A stretch of 64,000 nucleotides of DNA. Source: Reclinomonas americana ATCC 50394. Its lineage: Eukaryota; Jakobida; Jakobea; Jakobida. Each line of letters begins with the position of its first letter. The stretch's first letter is position 1. The notes below the pieces were generated by a model. It saw only the letters and a program-made list of their open reading frames with translations. It had not been told where the DNA came from and did no database searches. Below are positions 14,501 to 25,634 of the stretch, piece by piece. Position numbers and translations under genes: made by a program. Where the stretch lies: the NCBI GenBank assembly GCA_048213135.1, contig PS015054.1, forward strand, positions 319,812 through 383,811. The letters run 5' to 3'.

Positions 14501-15233
14501 ATGCATACTCGCACGTGTGTGTACCTCATCGCCAGACAATCCAGCAGCGTCGTCTGCACGGGCACACGCACACATTCACTTGAGCACACATCAGGTTCGG
14601 ATTCACCAGCAGACAACTCCCAGCATTCACCTTGCCTCCGCCCTACACGCGACGCGAAACGAGTGAGACAACGCCGCAGCCACAACAACATCAAGCCGCA
14701 ATGCACGCAACAGTCGGACCCATGATCGCACAGGCTTTTTGACAAGCGAGTGAGAGTGAGTGATGTGAAGATTCACGAAACCATCACTCACCTTCGCCCG
14801 GACGCACAAAGCCCGACACACGATTGAGAAGCACCTTGTTCTACACATGCATGCCCACATCAGCACAGACGCAGACGAAACAAGCACAAGAACACGCAAA
14901 GGAACCTCCTTCTTGATGCGCATCACATACGACAAGTCTGCCAATCATCAATCATCATCATCATCCAGTGAGCGCGCGTGAACATGTGTGTGTGAGAAAG
15001 AGAGAGTGTGTGTGCGCGCGCGCATATTTACCCTCAAAGGTGAGTGTGCATGGCACAGGAGGCACCAGTGATGCACTGGCATACAATGATCGCGCAGCTG
15101 AGTTGTTGCTGGAGTTGTTGGTAGTTGACTGATACCCAAACTGCAGGCCATCACCTGCGTCATGGTCACCTGCAGCAGCAGCAGCAGCAGCAGAGGAGCT
15201 GAGAAGAGGTGTGCGATCGCGTTCTGTCGCCAT
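11541..15233 (-). CDS. ABC transporter, subfamily G half-transporter
   Basis: The order is nucleotide-binding domain then membrane domain, as in ABCG/White half-transporters. The start MATERDRTPLLSSS (ATG 15233-15231) opens an Ala/Ser/Asn-rich leader. Spliced exons give [27 protein letters not shown] (Walker A), the VMQDDVLL Q-loop region, ISGGERRRVCIGVEL (C-loop, 13980-13860), SILFL-DEITTGLDG (Walker B and D-loop) and VVMSIHQPRSDIF (H-loop, about 13620). Hydrophobic segments of the ABC2 membrane domain follow to FMFKEKR and TAG at 11543-11541. The usual DEPTSGLD is DEITTGLD here. Exons are unusually small around the ATP site. The substrate cannot be read from sequence. The gene is tail-to-tail with UBR4 and 125 bp downstream of DRC2 on the same strand. 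Exon edges in the membrane half are approximate. Confidence 0.9.
13761..13785 (-). other. 25-nt exon coding Walker B end and D-loop (DEITTGLD)
   Basis: On the minus strand an intron ending TGTGTCACAG precedes GACGAAATCACC, and a donor GTTCGC follows after 25 nt. Joined to the next exon it reads DEITTGLDGSNALSVVEAI, the expected ABCG sequence. It carries the catalytic glutamate. Confidence 0.8.
14631..14642 (-). other. 12-nt micro-exon coding the Walker A core GGGK
   Basis: On the minus strand the 12 bases GGCGGAGGCAAG are preceded by an AG acceptor (GCGTGTAG) and followed by a GT donor (GTGAATG). In phase with its neighbours the exon codes Gly-Gly-Gly-Lys. It completes Walker A between the exon ending IMGPT (14734-14712, 23 nt) and the exon starting [10 protein letters not shown] (14553-14525, 29 nt). 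Without it the P-loop lysine would be lost. Confidence 0.85.
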
Positions 15234-15358
15234 TCTGCACTGTGAGTGAAGTCCGTTCGAACTCCGCGCTTGCCGACGTTCTTTCCCTTTTTTTACTTTC
15301 TGCACTGAGAGGTGTGCTGCACAACAAGAACGATGATAGAATGTGCCTACGTTGCTCG

Positions 15359-17532
15359 TCATCTTCTCTGCGTAATGTACTGATTGACGACGACGTTGGC
15401 CTCGACGTGGTTTCGTCGAGAGGCACCGGCGCCGGTGGCGCCCACTGCGGCCGGCAATCGCTGCATTTCCTGTAGAGGAGCGTGGGGAGGTGAGTCTCTC
15501 ATTGCCACGCACTCGGAGCACGGAGAGAACGCAACTTGGACCATGAGCAGCGGATTGGCCTCGGCCAGTACGTCCTCGTTGACCGAGATGCCGTCGAGGT
15601 ATTGCTGTGCGGCGACGATGCGTTTCGTTTGGCCACTGGACGCCATGATACACCACAGACAATGACGAAGACACACACACACACACGCACCTTCAGCAGC
15701 GTCTGCAACTTGGCGTTCTCCTCCTCCAGGTGCTTCCTCTCCTGCTCCAGCGCGATCTTGTCGAGCAGCACCTTGTTGTACCGCTTGTAAAAGTTGCGCA
15801 GCTTCTGTGACTCGCCGCCCTCGTGTTGCGCCAGTGGTAGCGACGGGGTCGGACTGATGCCCTTCTCCCCACCCATTTCCGATTGTATTGTGTGTTCCAT
15901 AAACTCCTGCGCACATGGCGGCGTGAGAATTGACGACGACGCAGAGAGAAAAAAGAGGGAGAGTCGGATCCGCCCTACCTCCTGCGTGTGAACCTCGCGT
16001 AGCGTGGCCTCGTCAATCTCGGTCTCCTTGTAGAATGGCATAATCTTTTCGCGCTCCGTCTCCAACTTTCTGTTGAGTTCGGCCAGCTTGAGAATGCGTT
16101 CTGCCTGCTCCCGCTGCGTCTTCAACCGATCAATGGCCCCGTTGGAGTTGGTGACCAAGTCGGCTAGCCGCTGTCGCTGTCGCTCCCGACGCCCGTTCAT
16201 CTTGGCCTTCAGCTTCTTGAAATGACCCGACAGAGCATCCTTTTCCAGCCGCATCGCCGCATTCCTCGACTCACACTCGCGAATGTTGGTCGCCAACTTG
16301 GCCTTCCACGACGACACCTCCTCCGACAGCCGCTGCAACTTGCGCATCTTCTTCGCAATGTCGTTGGCCGTCTCCTCGTCCTCGCCCTTGAGGATTTCGA
16401 ATCGGTTCATCAACTCCAATGTGGTGTTGTTGTTCCGCTCGTGCTCCTGTGACAAACAAGTGAGCGAGTGGAAGAGGGGAGATGAGGGGAGGGAGAAGAG
16501 CCACAAACCGCCAAGAGTTTCTCCTTCAAGTCGACTATTTCCGTCTCCAGTTGCACCTTCAAGTAATGGTACACCTCGGTGTGCTTGCTGGTAATCTCCT
16601 CCTTCTCCGCATTGAACTCTTGGTCCACAAACTCCTGCTTCTCCTCACTCTCCAGCAGCACACTATCCACAATCGCCGCAATCTCGGCCTGCGCGACATC
16701 ATCATCGTCAGCATCAGACGAGGCGAGACGTGGAGGAAACGAGACGGACCTTTTCTCTGGCATGACGAGTGAGAATCTCCTGCTGCTCCTTCTGGAACTC
16801 GGCCTGCAACACGCTCACATCGTGCGTGTACTCGTCGGAGAGCGCCTTGATACGCGCCTGCTGCAACCGAATCAACTCGTCCACATTCTGCAGGTGCGAG
16901 CGCAACGCCAGCCGGTACTGCTCCTCCGCCACCTCCACATCGCGCAACAACATTTGCAACACAGCGTCCTTGCGATCGACTTGCCGATCGTGGTTTTGCG
17001 ACAAGACATCGATCTCGCGCTTCAGTTCCTCCGTCTGTCACAACAGTGAGAGAGTGTGAGTGAGTGAGTGAGTGAGGGCGTGGGAGGGAGAGAGGGAGAG
17101 GATGAACCTTCAATCGTCGCAGGATCGTTCTCCAGTTGCTGGCCACCTTGAGCGCATTGACTCGCGACATTCTCATCTCTTCCTCAAAGTCCTCCTGTGG
17201 TGATTGAGAGAGAGAGAGAGAGACAGAGAGTGAGTGCGACAAAAGAGAAAGAGTGTCATGGGTTTCAACACTCACAGACCTTCAGCTTACGCCTCATCTC
17301 CTCCACGCGCTGCTCTTGCGCACGACTGTGTATACACGAGCGTAAGACACAGAGAGTGAGAGAGAGAGAGTGACAGAGAGAGAGAGAGAGAGTGACAGAG
17401 AGAGAGAGAGAGAGGCAGAGAGAGAGAAAGAGAACGCAACTACTCCAACTCAAGCATCTCGGCATCAGTCGGCGGAGGCGCTTTCGGCCTCTTTGACTTG
17501 GCACCTCCTTTCGCCGTCTTGCCTCCTCGCAT
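15359..17532 (-). CDS. DRC2: DRC2 / CCDC65, nexin-dynein regulatory complex subunit
   Basis: A coiled-coil protein of the axonemal nexin-dynein regulatory complex, needed for regulated flagellar beating. The start MRGGKTAKGGAKSKRPK is at 17532. Family blocks follow in order: NALKVASNWRTILRRLK, then the SQNHDRQVDRKDAVLQMLL block, AEEQYRLALRSHLQNVDELI, MRKLQRLSEEVSSWKAKL, KILKLAELNRKLETEREKI-like text, NFYKRYNKVLLDKIALE and LLKQYLDGISVNEDVL. These match CCDC65 along its whole length, and the protein is mostly predicted coiled coil. The last intron (15535-15471) uses a GTTGCG donor. The C-terminus VVNQYITQRR ends at TGA 15361-15359. The gene is divergent from FNTA across a 240-bp spacer. Confidence 0.92.
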
Positions 17533-17772
17533 TCTTTGTCACACAGAGATGAAGATGTATGTGTCAACGCTCACACAATCCGTCCGCTCACTGGACGGTG
17601 GAAACCAAACACAAACAACTTCGCCGAAGAAGTGAAGAAAATCGGGGAAGGCGACTATGGGTGAGCAACTCGCCGCAGCTTACACTGTGCGTGTGCGCGC
17701 GCGATGAGAGTGGCTTCACGTTGACGTGTGGGACGCGACGGGACATTTCTGTAACTTCGTCACATAACAAGC
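17533..17772. promoter_or_regulatory. Divergent promoter region between DRC2 and FNTA
   Basis: A 240-bp spacer between two divergent start codons, so both promoters must lie here or in the first exons. It has a purine-rich part, an alternating GT/GC stretch and a TGACGTG half-site at 17722-17728. No TATA box was seen. The promoter role is inferred from position only. Confidence 0.4.
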
Positions 17773-19261
17773 ATGTCAGAGAAGGAGGTTGACGATGAGT
17801 CTGCTGCAGTGATGGCTGCAGTGTCACAGGCAATGGCAGAGGCACAACAGCAGCAAAGAGCGGCTGCAGCTGCTGCGGCTGCGGCTGCTGCAGCTGCGGG
17901 CGAGGACAAGGTGCTGTACGCGCAGAGACGAGAGTGGGCCGACGTGCAACCGGTGTTGCAGGATGAGGGCCCGCACCCGGTGTGCGCCATTGGTTACTCG
18001 GCAGAATGTTGCGCTCGCTCTTGCACGCGCGCGAGATGAGAGTGAGCAATGGCGTATACTCACACACTCGTTGCTCACACACGCACACTGTGAAGTCGCC
18101 GATGCCATGAACTACTTCCGCGCCATCATCAAGGCGCAAGAGAAGAGCACGCGTGCGCTGCGATTGACCGCCGATGTGTTGATACTCAATCCGGCTAATT
18201 ATACCGCCTGGTGCGTCGTCCTTCAAGAGAGCGGGCCCAGCCAGAGGTGACTCATCATCATTGATGGCTGCAGGCAGTACCGCCGTGAGATTTTGAATGC
18301 GATTCCATTTGACGAGGAGGAAGAGCAGCAATTTGTCGATGAGGCCGCCGAGTCCAATCCGAAGAACTATCAGATCTGGTCCGCGCTTCTTCCATTCCTC
18401 TGTCTGTATATTGCTCCTTGTGCTCAATTTCTGTCTCTGTGTCAGGCATCATCGACAGTGGCTGCTGTTGCGCAGAAGAGTGCCGGAGGTGTGATTTGCA
18501 TTTTTTTGCTCATTGAGTTGTCTTTGCCATGCGCTCACTCGTGCGCAGCTGGAGATTGCGTTCTTGGATCGCTCGCTGGCGGACGATGCGAAGAACTATC
18601 ATGCATGGTGTGTGTACATGTGCGGCTGTGTGCGGCCTGTCGCTCAACTGTGCGCGCGCAGGTCTCATCGACAGTTTGTGGTGGCGCATTTCGATATGTG
18701 GGAGCGCGAGTTGTCGCTGTGTGTGGAGCGTCTGCTGGTGGAGGATCCGTACAACAACTCGGCGTGGAACCATCGGTATTTCATCGTCACGCGCAACAAC
18801 ACGGTCGCCATGAGCTCCGAGGTGCAGATGCGCGAAATCGAGTTGCGTGACGGCTCTTTATCGTCATCGTCGATCCCGCTCCTCCTCCTCACCGCGCGTG
18901 CAGATTCGCGGTCGACTGGGCGTTGAGGGTGCCGGGCAATGAGAGCTCGTGGAACTTCTTGCGTGGCATTGTGTTGCCGATCCAGTCGAGTTGCACACAA
19001 GAGGTGGCACCGGCGGCGATTGAACGAGTGCGTGCGGCGTGTGACGATCAGATACAACGGGACGAGCGACACGAGACGAACCAGCCGTGCGCACACGCCA
19101 TGGCGCTGCGGGCCGACCTCGTACTGCGTCGCGTGGCCGACGCCTCGCCAGTCGACGTGGAACGTGCTCGTGGTCTGTACGAACAACTAGCCGCCGTGGA
19201 TCCCGTGCGTGCACGGCTATGGCAACGAAAGAGATCGCAGCTGCCACCGGCAGCCGCATAG
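17773..19261 (+). CDS. FNTA: Protein farnesyltransferase/geranylgeranyltransferase-I alpha subunit
   Basis: The common alpha subunit of CaaX prenyltransferases, which binds the beta subunit and helps transfer farnesyl or geranylgeranyl groups. Seven exons (17773-18007, 18096-18210, 18274-18378, 18446-18488, 18549-18607, 18662-18841, 18904-19261) give an open frame of 364 residues. PPTA-type repeats are clear: NPANYTAWQYRREIL, NPKNYQIWHHRQWLL, DAKNYHAWSHRQFVV, DPYNNSAWNHRYFIV and GNESSWNFLRGI. The N-terminus has an Ala-rich insert (about residues 33-48) before the conserved REWADVQPV. Two introns (18008, 18842) use GTTGCG donors, and both joins restore conserved text. The length suits the family. 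Confidence 0.95.
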
Positions 19262-19394
19262 TCCATTCGCCAACCACTGCCCCGCTCGTTTACCTTGGTG
19301 GTTAAAGAAAGAGTGTGAAGTGAACGAACGTGTCCTGCGCGAGAGTGCTTTGGCGAACGACAACAACAGTTGATACGTAGACAAGAGACCGCGC

Positions 19395-20922
19395 ATGCGT
19401 CTGCAGTGCCACTCGCACGTCTCGTGTGAGGGCCCTGTGGACGTTGTCACATTCGCGGGCGCGAACGATGAGCTTCTCATCGTCTCTGCAGCAACTTCTT
19501 CTTCTTCTTCCTCCTCGCCACCACAACACGAGGGCGTAGTGTGTGCCTTCAGCGTGGACACCCACTCTGTGTGCTCCCCTCGCTGGCGACTGCCTGGACA
19601 TCGGTGGCCGAGTGTGGCCGTGTTGCAGGCCTCGTCTCTCGTCATGGTGCGTCCAGCGCAGCATCTGCTCGTGGTGGACGCGTGGTCGGGCTCTGCTGTG
19701 CGAGTGGAGTCGCCCTCAGCCACATCGACAACACAACCAGTTGTCGACAATGCAAGCGAAGAAGAAGAAGAAGACGGAGGAGACGAAGAGGCAGACGAAG
19801 AAGAAGGCACGATTCGTTTGGGAGCTCACATCGGCGACAGCGAAGTGCAAGTGAGCTGTGTGGCCGTGTCACCCGACGGGCAGTGGGTCGCTGTGGCAGG
19901 TGCCTATGGCACAGTGGTGCTGTTTGCACTGGAGGTGCTGGGAGGCGGATCGTGGTCGGTCGGCCGGTCAATGGTGGTGCTGGAGGCGGCGGGGGGCGTC
20001 ACGCGACTTGTCTTTGATGGGCGCAGTCAAACGCTGTGCGCGCTGGCTGGTCCCTCCCTCCACCTGGTCGATGTGGTGGCGTTCGATGCGCCGCGGATGG
20101 TCGATGCGCCGCCGGCATTGCAGTTCTTGTCGGCGGCCTTTCGTCCACACGACGACCACGACGACGACGACGACGACGACGACGAGGCAGTGGTGCAACT
20201 GGCCGTCGGCACGGGTTCGACCGACTCGGCACCGTGCCCCACCTTCGTGTTGGTGTACGAATGGGCGCGCGGCGAGCTGGCGACGGCGCCGCGTGTGCGC
20301 GTTGGCAAGGGCCACCGGCAGCATGTGTGGGGAGTCGACTGGGTGTGCAGTGGACGATGGGTGGTCAGCGGGTCTGCCGATGGATCCGTCGCCCTGTGGC
20401 ACCCACCGTCTATGCGCTGCGTGTGTCGCGTGGCTGACGTGTGCACGTCGCGCATCTACGCGCTGGCGTCCAGCGGTCAGCGATTCGCCACGGGCGAAAG
20501 CGACGGCACCGTGCGTGTGTGGAGTGTGCCGGAAGTTGGTGAGTGTCAGCAACACAGACACATAGACACTCTCATGATCATTTTCTGACGTGTGCTTGGC
20601 AGAGTGGCTCGCCGAGTGCGAGACGGCTGCTTGTGCACAGCTGTGCTCGGTGGTGGAGGAGCTGACGCCGCCGTCGTCAAAAATGACCAGCCTGGTGTGC
20701 GGCGCGGCTGCGATCTTGCACGACACAGCGCTGGCAATACACGGGGCACTGTCGTCGCACGGCGGGCAAGGTGGGTCGCCAGAACCCGTCTCGAGATTAT
20801 CGCCCAGCGCAAGCGCGCACGTGGCCGCCAACGCGGTTCACATTAGCAACAGCAGCAACAGTAGCAGCGCCACTGCTGCCGCCATCGCCGACAGGGGAAG
20901 AGATGCCTGTGGCACTATGTAG
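19395..20922 (+). CDS. WD40-repeat protein, function unknown
   Basis: Two exons (19395-20538 and 20603-20922) give 487 residues. WD-like blades are visible: VSCVAVSPDGQWVAVAGAYG (about 19852-19911), VWGVDWVCSGRWVVSGSADG followed by VALWHP (about 20327-20404), and ALASSGQRFATGESDG followed by VRVWSVPEV. Two acidic inserts interrupt the propeller: EEEEEDGGDEEADEEE at about 19757-19804 and an Asp run at about 20155-20186. The C-terminal 100 residues are Ser/Ala-rich without clear blades. I cannot assign a specific family. It starts 133 bp after FNTA and ends 42 bp from the convergent ALG9 stop. Confidence 0.75.
20158..20186 (+). repeat. GAC-repeat coding poly-Asp tract
   Basis: A near-perfect run of GAC codons inside the WD40 gene encodes a stretch of aspartates between two propeller blades. 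It is a simple-sequence expansion and likely length-variable. Confidence 0.8.
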
Positions 20923-20964
20923 TGTGTTGCATTCAATAATAACATGTTTACGTATGTCTTTCTA

Positions 20965-23062
20965 TTACGCCTCTGCTGTGGCTGGCGTCGGTGGTCTGTA
21001 CACACCGTAGCTGCGATACCGATTCCTGCGTGTGGACAGGAGTGGCACAAACAGGGCACGACTCCACGACGGGGAGTGCTCGGGGTCGATGAGATGGAGT
21101 GGCTCGCCCTCGACAAGCCAGTCCGACGCCGCCGGTGGCGCCTCGCCGACAAACACACTGCATGAGGAGAGGTCGGGGGCCACCAACAGTTGGTCGGCCT
21201 GGTTGCGGTCATTCGTGCCGGCCGGACACTCGCTGGCGGTGATGTGCCGCAGTTGCGACCAGGTAAGCGACGGTTCGTCACGAGCGGGCGAGGAGAGGGC
21301 GACACTGTGCGGCAGGAGGCCGGAGAAGGACGAGTGCACAAACTGCAGTCGCACACCGTCGGGCAGGAAGAAGGAGCTCGGGAAACGGAACCAGTCCTCC
21401 CCGACACACACAGTGTGATCCGCCGGTCGCAGCACCGACTGCAGTGATCGATACGTGCCAAATGTGGCACCGTAGTTGACGTGCAGGGCGGCTACACGCG
21501 AGGCGGCAGCGGCCACGAAGGCCACCAGCAGCAGCGCGAGAAGCCACTTGCGGTGACGCACGAGCATGGCGGCGCCGAGGGCCGCGGCGACACACAGCGA
21601 GGTGTAGGCGGGCGCCAAAAAGCGCTCCTCCTTGTGCGCCTGCAACGACATGAAGGTCGTGTGCAGCACAAACGGTGCGCACAGTGTCAGCGCACGCCAG
21701 CTGCGTCGCCAGATCAGAACCGGCACGGCCAGCATGGTGAGCAGCGGGAGCAGCGGGGTAAAGTTGAGCGCCACATTGCGCAGATAGTACGACCACGACT
21801 CGGTGCCGTAGGCCTCGGAGGCACTGGCGCCCCACGACACGTTGTACGCGAAGAGATTCAGCGGTGCCAGTACCCACCGTCCATACAGCCACGAGTCGAC
21901 AGTCAGCATGATGGCCTGGTGTGTGTGTGTGGCGAGTGAGCGGAAGCGTGTGGCGGGGGGAGGACACGCGCACCACGCTGACGCAACAGCAATCAAGGCT
22001 GTGGAGAAGATGGCCCACAAGACAGTGCGTGGAAGCGATGCAGAAAACAACACAGCCACCGCCAGAGGCACAAAGCACAAGACGCAGAACGGCCAGCCGA
22101 CCAGCACAGCCACAATACCGCAGAGGACCACGCCCAGCAGCGGGCGCGATACCCCAGACAGCGGCTTCTTGGCGCCGTCACATTGACTGCAACAAAAAGA
22201 TCACGTGAAAACCACGGACGCACAAGGCGACGCACACACGGCACAACGCACCTCCAATGCTGCAGCATGAGACCGAGAGCAAGCGTGACGCAGTACATGG
22301 TAAAGGTGCTCGGCAAGAACGCTGCGTGGCGAGAGGCATGAGCATGTCGCCGAGTGCACGCACGGACCCGGAAGAACGCAACCCGAGCTCGCACGGATCA
22401 TGCCCGGTGCCGCAGCCATGAACACCAGCGACAACCACGCCTCTAGCACACCGATCGATCGCCGCACTGCACAACAGACTTGTGAGAATCTACGACTGTG
22501 CGACAGAGAGAAGTGGGATGAGGAAGCACCTTGCGTGAGCAGAAAGGCCTCACAGATGCCACTGACAACACCAAGCGAGGCACGAGTGGCGAAGAATTGC
22601 AGCATCTGTGCGACACGGAGGAATCATGACTGACGATGATGGATGCACAAGACCAACACGATCGGTCGCACCTTGGAGACACCAACCGCCTGCAGCGCAG
22701 CCGCTGGACCACTGTGCACGAGCACATACACAAACGAGCGCAAGGCGAACTGCGGACTACCAATGCACGTGAGATCCACAGACAACCGACTGAGCACACA
22801 CACAACATACACACCAGTGCTCCCATGTGCGCAATCCACGTCCGTGCACGAGCAAATGCAGAGGCTCCCAGTAGTTGAACACCTCGTCGCAATCATCCGG
22901 CACCGACCACCACGACGCCAGTGCGCGCCACACAAGCAACGCCACCAGTGCACTGCGCCATAATGCAGAAGACGACGAGGAGGGTGAAGGCACACGAGGC
23001 TCGGTCCGCATAAAGGCACTTTGGTCGCGGTTCAATTGGGGTCGTCCCTCTCGCCGGGACAA
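20965..23062 (-). CDS. ALG9: ALG9, dolichol-linked oligosaccharide alpha-1,2-mannosyltransferase
   Basis: An ER membrane GT22 mannosyltransferase that adds alpha-1,2-mannoses to the lipid-linked N-glycan precursor. Family blocks in order: DDCDEVFNYWEPLHLLVHG with TWEH (about 22910-22820), PQFALRSFVYVLVH, then several hydrophobic segments. DSWLYGRWVLAPLNLFAYN, EAYGTESWSYYLRNVALNF, QAHKEERFLAPAY (the HKEERF signature, about 21630) and CVGEDWFRFPSSFFLPDGVR follow. These track ALG9 better than PIGB or ALG12. The stop TAA is at 20967-20965. The start is 23062 (MSRREGRPQL) or an in-frame Met at 23011; the N-terminal segment is not conserved, so this is open. Confidence 0.92.
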
Positions 23063-23094
23063 GTCAAACGCACACTCACTTACGTAACTCGCTC
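23063..23094. promoter_or_regulatory. 32-bp divergent spacer between ALG9 and CDIN1 with TTACGTAA palindrome
   Basis: Only 32 bp separate the two inferred start codons if the first Met of each is used. The perfect palindrome TTACGTAA is at 23080-23087. ALG9 may instead start at 23011, widening the gap to about 83 bp. A shared promoter is inferred from the head-to-head layout. Confidence 0.45.
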
Positions 23095-24309
23095 ATGCGC
23101 GATGAGCTGTATCAGGAGCTGGTGCCGCAGCTGACTTCCGTGGAGGCAGTGGATCGAGTAGCGCGCGCATACCCCGAGTTGAGCACGCGCAAACTTGCAA
23201 TTCTCACACTTGCGCTCACCTGCGCTCTGCCCATAGTGTCTCCTATGACACACTGCTGTCAATGTACCACAGCACAGTGCGACAGAGTGTGCTGCGGCAT
23301 CATCACCGGCTAAAGGCGCGCGCAGGTGAGCTGTTGGTGCGCTTTGAGCGCGACGGAGAGTCTCTGGCGGCGATGGCGCAAGCGGAAGGCTTCCCGGCGT
23401 GGATCATTGCGAGGCTGGTGGTGGCGGAGAAGTACAAGAACACCAAAGGTGCGCGGGCGTGAGGCAGAGAGAGACAGAGAGAGACTCACTGAGTAACTTA
23501 TGAGTGTGCGTTACAGAGAACGTGAGTCGTCTCATGCGCGACGTGCATCTGATCGAGGATGAGCGGCTTCGTGAGGCCGTGCAACAGTGCGCCGAGGTGG
23601 ATGAGTACTCGTCGCCCGGAGGCGATTTGGTCAAGAGGTTCCTCTTGGGTTTGATTGCTTGCTTGCTTGTTTGTTTTTCTCCAGCACCCACCGGCGGTGA
23701 CCGCGCAGGTTAATGGGCATGCAGTACGAGTACTATTTGCAGGAGAGACTGACGGCGCTGGGGATTCCGTTCAAGAACGAGGAGGATCTGCGGCGAGAAG
23801 GATCGCAAAAGACGCCCGATGTGCTCCTGCCCATTCCGATCCGTTGCGTTCTCCTCGCCGCCGCCGCCAACCGCCTTCCCGTGTGGCATGCCAACACACA
23901 CACACTGGCGACACGCAGAGGTCCACGGCCGCGTCGTCAACTGGATCGACTCCAAGGCCATGTTTGGCGACGAGTCGGGCTTCCGCAACTGCGAGGAGCA
24001 GCTGCTGGGCTACGTGCACCGCTTCGGACCGGGCATGGTCATCTTCTGGCTCGACTTTGTCGACTCGCTGCGCGACCGCGAACCCGACCTGCTCGTGGTC
24101 AACGACGTGCCGGAGCTCGCCGACATGCGCCTGCTCGTGCGCGATGATCTCGCCGGTCATGTCAGGTAAATACAAACAAACATGCAACAGAGGGAACAGG
24201 AAATAATGAGCTTTGTTGTTGTATGCGGGCGGGCTTCCCACGTGCGCACAGGTCGAAGCGGCACACCGGTGTGCGCGACGTTCACATATTACGAACGATG
24301 TCCTCTTAA
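23095..24309 (+). CDS. CDIN1: CDIN1 (C15orf41)-like protein with restriction-nuclease-type fold
   Basis: Similar to animal CDIN1, mutated in congenital dyserythropoietic anaemia I and linked to codanin-1/ASF1. The joined protein runs MRDELYQELVPQL, KARAGELLVRFERDGESL, FPAWIIARLVVAEKY, VSRLMRDVHLIEDERL and YEYYLQERLTALGIPF. TPDVLLPIPI then joins QVHGRVVNWIDSKAMFGDES and GYVHRFGPGMVIFWLDF. The D-(x)n-SK pattern (TPD...WIDSK) is the PD-(D/E)XK-like core. The intron at 23843 uses a GTTGCG donor and restores PIPIQVHGR. Splicing a typical intron (about 24168-24251) extends the end to VRSKRHTGVRDVHILRTMSS with stop 24307-24309. Reading through gives an earlier stop at 24167-24169. Confidence 0.85.
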
Positions 24310-24326
24310 GTTTTTGTCTTCCATCA

Positions 24327-25634
24327 ATGTCGGGCGCCACGAGTGGAACGAGCAGTACACAAAGCAGTGTCTCACTACGCTCAAGAGAATCAACTGCCGC
24401 CGCCGGAGCAGCAGCAGGCGGAGGAGGAGGAGAGCGCTCCGAACGCAGTCCGTCGATGACAATCAGTGCGCCTCTCTCTCACACACACACGCACTCTCGC
24501 ACACGCGTGTACGTGTCACTCGAGATAAAGACACACTTGCTAATGCGCATGTGTGTATGTGTGTGAACAGCGGATAACTTGAACACAGGGAAATCAAAGT
24601 TACTTTCTCCGCGCATGCGCTGTGTGTGTGTTCTTCTTCTCTCTTCTCTCTGTGTCTCACACACGCACTTGTGCGCAGTTTCTTGGAGGGAAACTACGGT
24701 CGAGCCGAGTTCTTCTTCCGATTGGTGTATGTCGACTGCTATCAACGATACGGAGAGGATGATCCAAGAACACGAGTGCGTGTCTCTCTCTCTCTTCTCT
24801 CCCCACCTTTGCCTCTCTGGAGTGCACTCAATCGTACTTCTGTGTGTGTGCGTGTGTGTGTGTGTGAGCAGGAAGCGGAACAATGGTTGTGTCGTGTGCA
24901 GTTCGAGATTGCAAACTCGCGAGACTTTTCACGAGTGCGGGCCTCCGTCTTCTCACACTTCTCTCTCTCCTTCTATGTGTGCTCATTGTGCTTGCTCGCA
25001 GGTGGCACCCGACATGCTCAAGTTTGCGGCGAAATCGTTGCGTGCTTTGCCCGGATCTGATGTCCGCGTTGTTCTTCTGACGTGCGTTGCGCAGTGGATT
25101 CTTGACAAAGCGAGGCGGCGCATGGAAGAACTGGAAGAGGCGGTTCTTCATCCTCGAGGTCTGCTTTGTACTGTGTGTGTGTCGCACCCGGCAAGTGGAC
25201 CTCTCCTTGACATGATTGTTGCAGGGCACCAACTTGTTGTACTTTTCGTCGAATCAGGTGGCGTCTCTCTTGCGCGTCCCCGCTCTTGTCGTTGTTGTGA
25301 GGAGCTCACACTCGCGTGCACGCAGTCACTGCAACCAAAAGGCGTCATCTTCATAAGACAAAATCGAGTTTGTATTGTCGACGGTGGGGCATAAGGAGAA
25401 GAGAAGACCCTGTACCACTGAGCAGCTCACCCACCTCTGTGTACAGGCAAGGAGTGCAAGCAGAAGCGGCAATGTCTAAAGATCGAGACCGCCGACCGCG
25501 TGTACTATGCATACGCCGAGACGGAAGACGAGCTGTTGGAGTGGATGGAATTCATAGAACGCATGCAACGACTGGAGTACGAGACGAGCCACTTGTCAGC
25601 CGAACCTGACACGGCCGATGCGCCGCCCGGCTAA
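24327..25634 (+). CDS. PH-domain protein with TPR-like helical N-terminal part
   Basis: Putative phosphoinositide- or protein-binding adaptor; family not recognised. The proposed start is MSGATSGTSSTQSSVSL, followed by a Ser/Ala/Gly-rich leader. A TPR-like helix pair comes next (GNYGRAEFFFRLVYVD and CYQRYGEDDPRTREAEQWL). A clear PH domain lies at about 25090-25590: SGFLTKRGGAWKNWKRRFFI, LLYFSSNQ, QPKGVIFI, QCLKIETADRVYYAYAETED and ELLEWMEFIERM with the invariant Trp. The domain appears only if the GTTGCG donor at 25037 is spliced to the acceptor near 25093. The stop TAA is at 25632-25634. The start is only 17 bp past the CDIN1 stop, so it or the CDIN1 end may be misplaced. One N-terminal splice (near 24625) is uncertain. 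Confidence 0.7.

Noticed and set aside
17343-17434. GAGAGA/TCTCTC purine-pyrimidine tract between DRC2 exons
   Set aside because: Striking to the eye, but it lies in an intron of a minus-strand gene, where it is the pyrimidine-rich stretch.
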